Numbered from the stretch's first letter, positions 44,321 to 55,839 are shown. The stretch: 64,000 nucleotides of DNA from Diphasiastrum complanatum (GCA_029204225.1 CM055092.1:78378527-78442526), one strand, 5' to 3'. Numbers and translations: made by a program. Notes: generated by a model not told the origin, from the sequence alone.

Positions 44321-44800
44321 CTAGTGGACTCTCTTCACCAGATCCACTATTAGTCTGGTGTAGACAATCATGCAATTTAGCTTTTTGTAAACTATATTCA
44401 CACAAGCAATTAAGTAAATTACTGGTGGTTTAGATCGAAACTCATAATCAAATTCCTCCAGAACAACCAGCCAATGGATAAGCCTATCAAGTGGATGTAA
44501 CATGTTAAGCATGAACTTAATAACAATAGTAGGGGCATAAATTATCACCTTCCTTTGTGTCGAATAATATTTGAATTTGCAAACTGTGAAATGAATAGCT
44601 AAACAAACACGCTCACCATAGCTATAATGCATCTCCGCATCTTTCAATTTTGCGCCAACAAAAGCTCTCGGATGTGAAATTCTGGGTTTGCCCATCTAGA
44701 ACAAAGCACAATTGACTGCCACAGCTCCATCGGCCACAATCAAGTGAAAATCCAGCGTTCAATCAGGGGGTCTAAAAATAGATGCATTCATCAAAGCATT
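44321..44800 (-). pseudogene. Tat-like gypsy RNase H (first domain)
   Basis: Frames give PRISHPRAFVGAKLKDAEMH, then YSYGERVCLAIHFTVCKFKY and MLHPLDRLIHWLVVLEEFDY, which is the YS..E+..LA......~R.Y pattern and RL..W...L.EFD of gypsy RNase H. Broken. Confidence 0.7.
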
Positions 44801-45078
44801 TTTTAGATGATCAAATACTTGTTGATGTTTTTCTGTCCATACAAAAAGTGTATCTTTGGCTAGTAGCTTTACCAACGACAATGTGATCTTGCTATAGTCC
44901 AAGAAGAACCTACGGTAGTAGCCAACTCTACCAAGAAAAGAACGATCTCCCTTAACATCAGTAAGGGGTTGACATTAATTTGATTTTGTCTACCTTAGTA
45001 GGGTATTCCATCTTTGCTAACAACATGGCCAAGCACAATTCCATAAGAACTACAAATAGGCACTTCTTGGATTCAATG

Positions 45079-45480
45079 CTATAGACTTTGACTTACAAAC
45101 TGAAAGACAAAGTTTCCAAGCAAATACTCCTCCATAGTATCACTAGCAAAACAAATATCAACCATAAAGATCTTCGTTGAGTCAGAGACCAGATTACCAA
45201 AAGTCTCATTCATGAACCTTTGATAGGTTGCCGGAGCATTAGACAATCCAAAAGGCATTGCATGATAAGCATAGGTGCCAAAAGGAGTGGTAGAAGTTGT
45301 CTTCACTTTATCCTCAGCAGCAATAGCAATTTGATCCTACAAAACAATCCATGAAAGTGTAGATCTTATTTCTTGCCAACTGATCAAACATTTGGTCAAT
45401 AAATGACAAAGGATAATAATCTTTAACATTTATTTATTCCAGTAGCAGTCTCAATAAAATTTGTAATTATACTTTTGCTT
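45079..45480 (-). pseudogene. Tat-like gypsy reverse transcriptase
   Basis: TPFGTYAYHAMPFGLSNAPA followed by TYQRFMNETFGNL is the RT palm of the Athila/Tat group; the expected YVDD appears degenerate (MVDICF). Upstream frames to 45480 continue the fingers region with stops. Confidence 0.8.
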
Positions 45481-45789
45481 TCAGACTCAAGATGAGTTCC
45501 CACCAATAATTTCTTACCAGCGAATGTCTATTCTTGATATATGTTTCCAACGTTTGCATCACGTATATGAACAAGAGGTTCTCTTCTTTCGCTGCACTCG
45601 GTTGAGGGTCAAAATAAAACAGATTCTATTTGATCCATCGACCACGAAATATATATTTCAATTTCAGAATGGATTCCAATCTTCCGAGTATAACTTCGAT
45701 TTTTTCAGATTTTCGTCTAAGTATATATAGATTTTTCAGCATACTCATTACTGAATGGATTTAGAGCTAAGCATTAAAATCCAACACTC

Positions 45790-46440
45790 TCCTTAATGTG
45801 GATCCTAAAAATTTTTGACCTTCAAATTTAGAGTATTGTTAAATTTGATATGATGGTCCTTGATAGTGCTTTGGTGAACTAATCTACTACCATAGAATCT
45901 GTCGTGCAGTAAACCATTGAAACTTCCTTGCTCTGTAGTTTTTCTCTGAGGTAGTGAGACTTGATTTCGATATGCTTACTTCGAGAATGAAATCTTGGAT
46001 TCAGAGATAGTGCAATTGTGCTATTGGAGCAAGGTCGATATTTGCTAGTAGATTCCTCAGCCAAATCGCCTCCTTGGTAGCATTTGTGGCAGCTATGTAT
46101 TCCAATTCAGTTGATGGCAATGCTACTGAGGTCTGCAACATAGAATGACATTTAGCAGGAGATTTGAAGACATTAAAATGTATCTTCAATGTATCCATGG
46201 CGCTAACTCTAAACACCCTTGTTTGTACTGCATGAAGAAGACAAAAGACATGACAAGGAGTACATAAATATCAAGAGATCGAGAAGATCCTAACCGGCTA
46301 TTCCATGAGATTGGGACTTGATTGAATAAAAATACAAATTCAGAATTCGACCTTCTGGTATCAATATCTCCTACCCAATATGCATATGTATATCCTTGAT
46401 TATAGTGCATTTGAATAAAAACTAAGGTGGATCGTGCTAA
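45790..46440 (-). pseudogene. Copia RNase H / 3' pol fragment
   Basis: Pieces read in order on the minus strand: AYWVGDIDTRRSNSEFVFLF, then SVALPSTELEYIAATNATKE with AIWLRNLL, then HSRSKHIEIKSHYLREKL and FTKAL, the four final blocks of copia pol. Frameshifts separate them. Inserted within or beside the Tat-like element. Confidence 0.8.
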
Positions 46441-46456
46441 AAATAGTGAGAGAGGG

Positions 46457-46460
<4 letters not shown>

Positions 46461-46525
<65 letters not shown>
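46461..46525. repeat. (AG)n microsatellite
   Basis: About 65 bp; frames crossing it give Arg-Glu or Ser-Leu repeats that are artefacts. Confidence 0.95.
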
Positions 46526-46528
<3 letters not shown>

Positions 46529-46823
46529 ATGGTATTGCAAAACAGAGTGTTAACCATGGAGAAAGTGCTCTGTGGGTGTCAAATTTCTTTTTCCCCTTTT
46601 AGGGAGTGGCTAGTCAAGAATGTGAGGTACAAGCCATTTCAAGTTCGAAGACCAACTTGGCTTTGAAAATGCCACCTAAGCAACTGGAGGGCCTGGTGTG
46701 TAGATTTAGTAGGTCATTAAAATAAGATTCCGATGTTGCCATGTGCCTAAACCCTAATACCTCTTTTAGCCTATGGTTGCAGTCTTAGGCATTTTGGAGA
46801 TGGAAAATATATGAGAGTCCATT

Positions 46824-47110
46824 TTGAATGAAAATAGCAAATTGGACGAGATTTCTAACTATGCAGTATGGAAGTTTAAAATAAAAACCATTCTAATAGA
46901 GAAGGAATTGTGGGATGTTGTCATAGGCGATGAGCAAAGACCACCAAATGAAGTGGACATCAGAGGGTTTGACAAGAAGATGAGGAGGGCGTTGACCTTC
47001 ATCAACTTATCAGTGAAGGACCACATCATTACCCACATCAATGATGTCATGACACCAAGACAACAAGCCTGTGATGTACTAATGTCCCTGATAAGAGGAG
47101 ACTGGTTTTT
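46824..47110 (+). pseudogene. Copia gag remnant
   Basis: Opens MNENSKLDEISNYAVWKFKI and goes on ELWDVVIGDEQRPPN, then ALTFINLSVKDHIITHINDV, the conserved first third of copia gag. It lacks the zinc knuckle and ends in unrelated sequence. Confidence 0.75.
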
Positions 47111-47199
47111 AATAATCATTTTCATGACTCTGGCTTGGTACATACTGAGGTGCACCTACATATGGTCTGATGGTGATTGGGCTGTCACATTATGAAACA

Positions 47200-48392
47200 C
47201 TGGCTGTATAAGTTGTTGCATAGGAACCATCAAAGTATAACTATACATGTAACTGTTCTTGGGAAAATTCGTGCTATTAGGGATAGGACTTGCAACATAT
47301 CTAGATCGTTGTCCTTCTGCCATAGCCACCACATCTTGAGTAGAGATCATAGAACTCTCTATGTCCAATTCTCGAGTAGTGGCTTCTTCCAATGTATGAG
47401 GATTCGACTACTTAACAACAATCTAGATTGCGTATCTCAACGCAAAGAGAAACAACCCAATCATCTAGTGGTTTACTGGTTCTTGATCAACTCTTTAATC
47501 TGCCATGTATACTGCTTCACAGTCTCATAGTCTTCTTGTAGTCTAAGCATAAATCAATTGATCACGAGATTTCGATATCTAAAACTCTCTCAAAAATTTG
47601 TTGATAAAAACCTCCATCTGTTGATGGAGAGTGGGTCTAGACGGTAGCACCAATCATTGGCACCACCACAAAGAGTTCCGCTAAACAACAATAATATATG
47701 GCCTTCATCTGTTATTCTATTAACAAAATAGGATCTGTAATAATCATTAACATGTTTTCAGGATCTTCTTGAACTGTCACCCAGAATTGTGGCATAGGCT
47801 GAGTCAGAGACTCAGGCTTACTAACTATAGGTAGTACGTTGATGAATTGATTGCCTCGCGGTACATCAGGTAGATCCGCCATGACAAAACCTGCAAAATC
47901 AACAGAAATTTTTTTAGAATCTTGGACATAGATATGTTCAAAGAAATGTTCAGGGATATTATCAGGAACTCTATTAAAAATTTTAGGAGGTAGTTTGTTG
48001 AGAATATCCTCAAGAGCTTCTTCAAGAACCTTGTCAAAATCTGTATCAGACTCCTCACCAAGTTCTTCCTCAGAACTTTCATCAAGATCACGCTTAACAA
48101 GAGTATCTAAATTTACAACACCAGTTCCAACTGGACTTTTCGAGAGTCATTTTTTTGATGGCTGTTTTCTAGAAAGAGATTCAGGTGAAGTTTTAGTATC
48201 GAATGATGAAGTTCCGTTTCAGAACTAGAACAAGAATCAGTTCTAGAGTCCAACTCGAATTATACATCTGAAATACCAACACTCCCAACTTTACTCCTGG
48301 TATGATACTTATGTCTGAAAACAGGACTTGATATTTTCTTCAATCCCTTGAGTGATTTTGGTGGCTTGTCTACAAATTCCAAATGATCAGAC
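47200..48392 (-). pseudogene. Gag-like broken frames, probably of the Tat-like element
   Basis: From an ATG near 48391 the minus strand reads MSDHLEFVDKPPKSLKGLKK, with acidic/Ser-rich tracts, and near 47880 MADLPDVPRGNQFINVLP. This is upstream of the Tat-like pol in the same orientation, as gag would be, but I do not recognise a core motif and copia pieces lie between. Tentative. Confidence 0.4.
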
Positions 48393-49260
48393 ATTTAAAT
48401 CTGTACATCATAAGGAAAACAACAAGACCACGTTGTACTGCAATAGATGAAACAAATAGATAATGTCTTCTAAAGTCAAAGATTCAGAAGGACACAATGC
48501 CCTCCTGGTAGACCCACCAATGCTAAAAGTAAATAAGATCCTATCCTGATACCGATACGCTATCAGAACGTGACTGAAGTCTAGAGATCCTATTCAGAGT
48601 CCACAAGAATCATCCCTGTAGAGTTCAGATATAAAGCTCACCGGATGACCAGAACGTAGATTGACAAAAACAAGTGCTGATAATGATCCTACGCAAGTGC
48701 TACGCAGATGCTCTAGCAAATATATGTTCATTCAGAAGGCATTATCAATTACCAATCGTGCTAATGAGACTTGACAATTATCCGTTACTATATTGCTCAT
48801 CATTCCACATACAACATAAAACACAACAATTTACACATTCAAAGAGATCAGAGATTAATGACATGGAAGAGTATTCAAGATGTATCACCCATTCATTCAT
48901 CCTTTTCCTAAAAACACAATGATTAATTTTGTCCGAGAATAAAAACTTGAATTCGATGCTAAGCCATATAGCTCGTATTGTCATAGAATATAGTTCTTCA
49001 TGAGATGATGAATATTGTTTTTTTGTAACAACGTTAGCCAAAGGGCTTCTGAGGGTGCTCAAGATGTTGTGACATATCCTATTTCTATCGAGGATAGTGT
49101 AATTATTTGTTTTTTCAACTATTCCAAGATACTCTTCCTCCTACTAGCATAATTGATATCAATTTTCTTGAAGCGGTATTATCATCCCGATCAAACTCTG
49201 TCTTCAAAAGCTTTGCCCCTTTCTCCACAGGATCGGACCTGCGTTTAAGAAAACACAAAT
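48393..49260. other. Unassigned DNA, possible element 5' region
   Basis: No gene motif. If 47200-48392 is a gag, this would be its leader and LTR, but I could not place a primer site or LTR end. Confidence 0.3.
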
Positions 49261-49439
49261 CAAGCAACATACAAATACTTGTTGAACAGCCCTTGTTCCC
49301 TAAAAAGGTTGAACAAACGAAAAGTGGTTGAAAACAAAAAAATTTCCGATAAAAGGGCGCTAGAGATCGATACCAGAACTGAATATCAGTTTCGAGCGCA
49401 AGATCTACACAGATTATTTTATGAAAAGAGATGCACGCT

Positions 49440-49620
49440 CGAAAGTGATATTGCACTACCAACGGTATCGGACTCGAGTGCATTGTGAGAGGGCGGAAGC
49501 TTGAACGGTGAAAGAGCGCGCTTGAGAGCGATATTGGGAGCTAAAAGCGAAAATTTTGCAAAAAAAAATGAAAATTCCAAGGACTTATATATACGAAATT
49601 TTCGCACGAGTGAAAAGATG
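49440..49620 (-). promoter_or_regulatory. Promoter-like module, minus-strand copy
   Basis: On the minus strand: GACCAATAATCTGACGACTT and ACTCGTGCGAAAATTTCG, then the TATA run TATATATAAG (about 49586-49595), then ATATCGCTCTCAAGCGCGC and a GATACCG word. The order CCAAT, CGAC, ACTCGTG, TATA is matched by the plus-strand copy at 49797. Confidence 0.5.
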
Positions 49621-49794
49621 GCAAAGACAAAAGTCGTCAGATTATTGGTCCACGTGGAATGTCCGTACTGACAATGATGACCCAATTATGAGGCCACATG
49701 GGCTGAGACATGTGCACCAATTTGTTCTCGACGCGTGTCATTCTTGCATGTGACAGATGTCAAATCAATCATTCTAGGTACGACACATTTATTT

Positions 49795-50115
49795 TGACCA
49801 ATCACAAGTCGACACGTGTTCCTTCGCCACTCGTCCACACGTGCAAATTTTTTTTTATAAATAGGTCTTTTCCGGCTCAGATTTTCATGCAAATTTACAA
49901 TTGCTTTGCGGGATATCGATTTCAAGCGCGCCGCTTGTCTCATTACCCTCCATTGACTATTTTGCGCCTGGATCCGATACTGCATCGTCCGGTATCGCAT
50001 TCAAGCGTGCTTCGCATCTCTTTTCTTTTATGATCTGTATTCTTGCGCTCAGATCCGATACTCCAACTTGAAATATCTCTCTTGAGCGAACGTTCCCTTG
50101 ACATGCTTTCCTGAC
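49795..50115 (+). promoter_or_regulatory. Promoter-like module, plus-strand copy
   Basis: GACCAATCACAAGTCGACAC and CACGTG (G-box) followed by CCACTCGTCCACACGTGCAA, then TATAAATAG at 49857, then ATATCGATTTCAAGCGCGCC and GATCCGATACTGC words. It is a diverged inverted copy of 49440-49620 with the same spacing. It may belong to an LTR or other element. Confidence 0.5.
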
Positions 50116-50122
50116 CTGCGGT

Positions 50123-50695
50123 TTGCGCCTGAGAGCGATATTTGGAACTTTAGTTCTGTTGTTTTTGTTTAAAATGTCTAATTTTGATTCTAGTTTGTTT
50201 TTTTTTTTTCATGAATTTGGTATTACTGATAGGTTGGAGTATTTCAAATCTCTTTTTTCTTCTTTTCTTTTTATTCTACCTTCTATCATTGAGGGCCCTG
50301 GTGTGGAGGCATTTTCTGATATATATTGCAGATTTAAGTCCCTGCTCAGTGCTCCATTATTCAGATCTCAAAATAAGGACATGATTCATTATCAGGACCT
50401 GGTGGCACTCGACAAGCATATCTATAAAGCTAAGCTTGACAGAATGTTTACCAAGTTACATAATGATTTCAAGTCTGTAGATGAGTGCCCAATTCATAAA
50501 AAAAATGTAGATTTGTTGATTTTCAGTCTACTTTGTTTTTTTTTTCTTTTGTTAAATATTTCTGACGATTCGGAGGCTGTTCCCTCCACTTTTGAAGTAG
50601 CTTCTTCTAGTGGTACAAAGTCTGAAAAGTCAAAGATTGTAGATATAGATACTTTTTTTATTGATACGAGTGTACAACTAAGATCCTTGCACTGA
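50123..50695 (+). CDS. Unidentified open frame, 190 codons
   Basis: A frame 3' of the plus-strand promoter-like module. The realistic start is the ATG at about 50174 (MSNFDSSLFFFFHEFG). Phe-rich, with an acidic Ser-rich C-terminal part. No domain recognised. It ends exactly where gypsy integrase sequence starts (50693), so it is more likely element-derived than a host gene. Homopolymer T tracts supply several Phe codons. Confidence 0.3.
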   Translation: MRLRAIFGTLVLLFLFKMSNFDSSLFFFFHEFGITDRLEYFKSLFSSFLFILPSIIEGPGVEAFSDIYCRFKSLLSAPLFRSQNKDMIHYQDLVALDKHIYKAKLDRMFTKLHNDFKSVDECPIHKKNVDLLIFSLLCFFFLLLNISDDSEAVPSTFEVASSSGTKSEKSKIVDIDTFFIDTSVQLRSLH

Positions 50696-51340
50696 GTGTC
50701 ATGATAGTCCATGCGTAGGACATCCGGGTATACAAAGGACACTTGACTTAGTTTGAAGGCAATTTTGGTGGCCTAAGAGGAAAAGTTAGGTAGAGGCCTA
50801 TGTCCTTAAATGTACTAAGTGCTAGTTAAATAAAGCAAAGAGGCTAAAAGCTAGTGGCCTATTACATCCTTTAGATATTCCTACCGGAAAGTGGGAAAGT
50901 ATATCTATGGATTTTGTGGTCGGGCTTCCACGTACAGGGAAGGGCCACGATTCGGTTTGGGTCATTGTTGACAGACTTATGAAGTTTGTTCAATTTATCC
51001 CAACGAATTGTTAAAGCTTCAAAACTAGCTTAGCTATTTGTTGAGAAGCTTTTTCGACTGTACGGGCTGCCTTGCAATATTGTCAATGACCGTGAACCAA
51101 AATTCACTAGGAATTTTTGGCAAGCAGTATTCGAATAGTTGGAAACAACTTTAAGTATGAGTTCTACAGATCATTTAGAATCAGATGGTTAAATGAAAAG
51201 GACCAATCAAACGATGGAGAATATGCTTCAAGCGTATGTGGACCATCGGCAGTCTGATTGGGAACAGTAGCTTCCACTGGTCGAATTTGCATATAACAGT
51301 GCAAAATATTCAACGACCGAATTCAATCCTTTCATTCTTA
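50693..51340 (+). pseudogene. Gypsy integrase, copy A, left part
   Basis: Begins at the integrase zinc-finger (CHDSPCVGHPG-like) and continues with [14 protein letters not shown]-type and NDREPKFTRNFW-type blocks in broken frames, up to FAYNSAKYST..FNPF. Cut at 51340 by an inverted solo LTR and continued at 52402. Confidence 0.75.
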
Positions 51341-51865
51341 TTTTACAAGTAGAGGAGAGGAAGTCCTCCAAATCCAAGGTAGAGCCTCCAAATTCCTCCA
51401 AGCAACTTGCAAGCTCCAAGATGCTCCCCAACTCCAAGCTAGGATGCCTCCACCTGCAATTAAGGATCTGCAAGCCTCCAAGGATCTCTCCTCCACCTGT
51501 GTCCCTACTCTTAAACACAAAGATAGATAACAAGTTGGCCTCAAGTATTTACCACCAAATCATAGATCCAAGCTCCAAGCAAGACCTATCTAGCACCCCC
51601 TTGCTAACCATAAACAAATCACAAGCATACCACAACAGACTATAGCATACTCAACATCCAAAACCTACTTATGTCCCATACCATAAGCAAGATCCAAACC
51701 CTAAGCATACTACACACAAGAAAGTACTCTACACACTAGTAGCAACACTAGAGCATAAGCAAAACAAGCAAGAGAGATCTCTCCTCCCCCCAATGGGTGC
51801 CCTACTACCCTCATATAGATGGCCCATGGACCCCTCCAGTGCACTATGGAGTTCCATGCCCATCC

Positions 51866-51908
<43 letters not shown>

Positions 51909-52401
51909 CCTAGAGGAGTTAAAGAACCTCCAAGAACCTCCATAGGCTTATGGAAGGTCAAGAGACTCCTTCCATAACCTATGACTCTTTGAATGCCTTT
52001 CTTGTGGGAGTTGGCAACTCATTGGACCTGTTGGAAGTGTGCCCTCCTACTAGTTTCTAATGCCCAAGTTGTGCATGTATACTTTGCTCCTCGACCATTA
52101 AAGTGATATGGTTCAAGGTTGAGGCCCAAGGTTTAAAAAAATAGTCATTCAATGACTTTCTAGCCCCTCTCTAGTTTCCATACCTCCATCCAAGGCGTAG
52201 ACACCTACCTGCCCTTAACCAAGGACAATAGTACCTTAATCTAAGACACATATCCTTAATTTTAAGGGTATCTCTTATCCAAGGACACATACCCTTAATC
52301 CTAAGGATAACCCTTATCCAAGGGTAACTTGCCATTTAGCCCCCAACACTAAATGGACCAATAGGGGTCTGAAGTACTGCTAGTTACATAGGTATGTAAT
52401 A
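51341..52401 (-). mobile_element. Inverted solo LTR (1061 bp) splitting integrase copy A
   Basis: Read on the minus strand it matches the LTR that begins at 54379 (GTAACTAGCAGTACTTCAGA, then the CCTTGGATAAGGG-rich zone). It is flanked by TCTTA (51336-51340) and GCTTA (52402-52406), i.e. a 5-bp duplication with one mismatch, and the integrase reading resumes right after it. Its ends are now TATTAC../..AAAA, perhaps decayed TG..CA. It contains a (GA)n run at 51869-51906. Confidence 0.8.
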
Positions 52402-52960
52402 GCTTATGTATGGTTTTCAACCTCGATCACCAATTAGTGTTGGCATGAAAAACCTATAGGTGCAAGCCGTAGCTGATTTCCTTGCGGATATGCAAGAAAT
52501 GCTACAGTTGGCTAAAAATAACATAAGAAGTACCCAAGACAGGGCAAGGCACTATGCTGATCTATCTTAGGAAGCACAAGGTATTCATGGTCAACGATTG
52601 GGTGTTTCTTAGAGTTCCTAGTCACTCTAGGGGCTTCAAAACTATTAAGTGTGCAAAGTTGGCACCTAGGTATTGCGGTACTTTTAAGGTTATTCAAGTG
52701 ATAAACAAGGTCACATACAAATTAGACCTTCTAGCTAACATTGGAATTCATCTTGTTTTCCATGTTTGTAAGTTGAAACCCTCGTTGGGGGTTGGGGAGA
52801 CCCTGGTCCCTGTGGAAGATCTAGTGGAACTTCTTCGTGATGAGTCTGTGAGTGGACCACCTGAACCTGAGTCGATTGTTAATAGTCGGCAGAGGACTCT
52901 ACGGATTAGAGTGCTTCGAGAATTTTTAGTCAGGTGGACACTTAAAATTTAAGTTTAGGA
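52402..52960 (+). pseudogene. Gypsy integrase C-terminus, copy A, right part
   Basis: Continues with FQPRSPISVGMKN-type, then in frame 52554-52952 KVFMVNDWVFLRVPSHSRGF, CAKLAPRYCGTFKVI, HLVFHVCKLKPSLG and SRQRTLRIRVLREFLVRW, i.e. the integrase C-terminus and start of a chromodomain-like tail. Confidence 0.8.
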
Positions 52961-53059
52961 AAACAATTAGATCTTAATAGAATTTGAAGAAGGAAGTGTT
53001 TACAATTGTTCATTCCTTGAAAATTTGACGACATTATTTGGATGGAGCTAGTAAGGGCC

Positions 53060-54302
53060 CAAATCTTGCATGAGTGTCATGATTGTGCATGCGTAGGACA
53101 TCCGGGTATACAAAGAATAGTTCGAAGGCAATTTTGGTGGCCTAAGATCAAAAGTCAGATAGAGGCCTATGTACTTTAATGTACTAAGTGCCAGTTAAAT
53201 AAAACAGGGAGGCTAAAAGCTAGTGGCCTATTACATCCTTTAGATATTCCTACCAGAAAGTGAAAAAGTATATCTATGGATTTTGTGGTCGGGCTTCGGT
53301 TTGGGTCATTGTTGACAGACTTACGAAGTTGCTCAATTTATCCTAACAAAAGCTACTGTTAAAGCTTCAGAACTAGCTCAATTGTTTGTTGAGAAGCTTT
53401 TTCGACTATACAAGTTGTTTGATGTTAGTCTTAATCAATAAGATAATGGACGCATTTTGTTATTTTCAATGTTGGTTCAACTAAGTCAATGACTGTGACC
53501 CAAAATTCATTGGGAATTTTAGGCAAGTAGTATTTGAAAGGTTGGAAACAACTTTTAGTTTGAGTTCTACAGACCATCCGGAATCAGACGGTCAAACAGA
53601 AAGGACCAACCAGACGATGGAGGATATGCTTTGAGCATATGTGGGCCATCGACAGTCTGATTGGAAACAGTACCTTTCACTGGTGGAATTTGCATATAAC
53701 AGTGCAAAACATTTAGCGATCGGACTCAGCCCTTTCATGCTTGTGTCTGGTTTTCAACCTAGATCACCAATTAGTGTTGGCATGAAAAACATACGGGTGC
53801 AAGCCGCAGCTGATTTCCCTGCGAATATGCAAAAACTGTTACACCTGGCTAAAGATAGCATAAGAAGTGCCCAAGACAGGGCAAGGCACTATGTTGATCT
53901 ATCTCAGAAGCACAAGGTATTTATGTTCAACGACTGGTGTTTTTTAGAGTCCCTAGTCACTCTAGGGGCTTGAAAACTATTAAGTGTGCAAAGTTGGCGC
54001 CTACGTATTGCGATCCTTTTAAGGTTATCCAAGTGATAAACAAGGTCGTATACAAACTAGACCTTCCAACTAATGTTGGAATTCATCCTGTTTTCCACGT
54101 TAGTAAGCTGAAACCCTTGTTGGGGGTTGGAGAGACCCTGGTCCCTATGGAAGATCTAGTGGAACTTCTTCGTGATGAGTTCGTGAGTGGACCACCTGAA
54201 TCCGAGGCAATTGTTAATAGTCGGCAGACGACTCTACAGAGTAGAGTGCTTCGGGAATTTTTAGTCAGGTGGAAGAGCAAATCAGAAGAGGAGGATACCT
54301 GA
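53060..54302 (+). pseudogene. Gypsy integrase, copy B
   Basis: Closely parallels copy A from the same zinc-finger start (GAGTGTCATGAT) to the end at SRQTTLQSRVLREFLVRWKS. A ~70 bp foreign insertion sits at about 53413-53485 in the core. Frame 53641-53973 carries LVEFAYNSAKHLAIGLSPFM; frame 53937-54302 carries the C-terminus. A stop follows, then the purine tract and LTR. Confidence 0.8.
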
Positions 54303-54378
54303 GAAAAGGAGGCTGATCTCCAGAAGAATTTTCCAAATTTTTTCCTACAAGGAAAAATTTAAGTTTAGGGGAAATGAA

Positions 54379-55047
54379 TGTTATATACCTATGTAACTAG
54401 CAGTACTTCAGACCCCTATTGGTCCATTTAGTGTTGGGGGCTAACTGGCAAGTTACCCTTGGATAAGGGTTACTCTTAGGATTAAGGGTATGTGCCTTTG
54501 GACAAGGGCAGACAAGTGTCTATACCTTGGTCGGAGGTATGGAGTCACGTGACCCTTGGATAAGGGATACCCTTAGGATTAAGGGTAGCTATGTTAGATT
54601 AAGGTACTAGTGTCCTTGGTTAAGGGCATGTAGGTGTCTATGCCTTGGATGGAGGTATGGAATCTAGAGAGGTGTTAGAATGTCATTGGATGACTATTTT
54701 CTAAACCTTGGGCCTCAACCCTGAACCATATCACTTTAATGGTCTAGGACCAAAGTATACATGCACAACTTGGGCATTGGGACCTAGTAGGAGGGCGCAC
54801 TTCCAATGGGTCCAATGAGTTCCCAATTCCCACAAGAAAGGCATTGAAAGAGTCACAGTTATGGAAGGAGTCTCTTGACTTTCCATAAGCCTGTGGAGGT
54901 TCTTGGAGGTCCTTTAACTCCCCTAGGCTTTTCTGTCTCTCATTGGATGGGCATGGAACTCCATAGTGCACTGGAGGGGTCCATGGGCTATGTATATGAG
55001 GGTAGTAGAGCACCCATTGGGGGGAGGAGAGATCTCTCTTGCTTGTT
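54379..55047 (+). mobile_element. Truncated 3' LTR of gypsy copy B
   Basis: Starts TGTTATATACC after AGTTTAGGGGAAATGAA. It matches the inverted solo LTR for ~670 bp and then stops at GCTTGTT, losing about 390 bp. Contains repeated CCTTGGATAAGGG / CCCTTAGGATTAAGGG words. Confidence 0.8.
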
Positions 55048-55269
55048 AAGTATAATGAAATACAAGTCAGACAATGCAGGTGAGCACAAGATAATTGTGG
55101 GCAAAACCACGTGCTAACAAAGCTAACTATGATCTGTAAAAGCTATGAGCTTATTACTGACAATCCGTCTGAAGAAAGAATCGATGCATGAAAGCATCTA
55201 CAGTGTCTGTCTCGTGGAATCTATGAACAACTTGAATAGATTACAATGGTTATCTAATACAATTTACAT

Positions 55270-55660
55270 TTGTGCAGATGAAAGGCGTGAAGCCGTTGTG
55301 CCATCTGGAGGAGATCGTGGGCGGCTGCTGTTATTATCAAGTTAGTTTGCACAGTATAGGAAGCGAGCGCGAAATTTGGCATTTGACGATCAAGGAATGG
55401 CTTCAGTCATTTTTGCAAAAAATGTGAAGAAGATGAAGGATGCAAAAAAGCCGAAAAAGTTGAAGAATGTGAAAAATGCACAAATTGTCGGGACTGTGTG
55501 GCTTGCCTTGAGAAGACATCGAAGTCGATGACTTTGATGTCGATGGAGTTTGATGTCAGGACGTCGAGGACTTCGATGTCGAGGACTTTGATGCCATGCC
55601 GAGGACTTTTGCCATGTTTTTACGAGAGAGCAATGTACGAGAGAGCAATGTTTTTATGAG
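55270..55660 (+). other. Lys/Cys-patterned segment and GACTTCGATGTCGAG repeat
   Basis: After a plausible acceptor (TTTGTGCAG, 55270-55278) two overlapping frames stay open: one Lys-rich (VKKMKDAKKPKKLKNVKNAQ), one Cys/Glu-rich (CEEDEGCKKAEKVEECEKC, then NCRDCVACL). At 55508-55600 GACTTCGATGTCGAG-type words repeat four to five times, and at 55622-55655 TACGAGAGAGCAATG repeats. I do not recognise a protein; it may be a stranded exon or a repeat-derived frame. Confidence 0.3.
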
Positions 55661-55839
55661 AATCATGTGAGAATCACTCTAATCGCAGGTGCGAAGCCTT
55701 TGCCTTTCTTCTTTCCCTCACGTGACCAGTTTGAAAGCAAAGGGAACGTTCATGTATATATTGCTTGCATACGAAGCTACATCTGGCCAAACATGATTGG
55801 TGGTATAGGGCCAAATGGCTTGCACATGTAGTCTTGTGC

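Noticed and set aside
46427-46666. Open frame with Arg-Glu repeats across the AG microsatellite
   Set aside because: Coding sense comes only from the (AG)n tract; no start context or homology.
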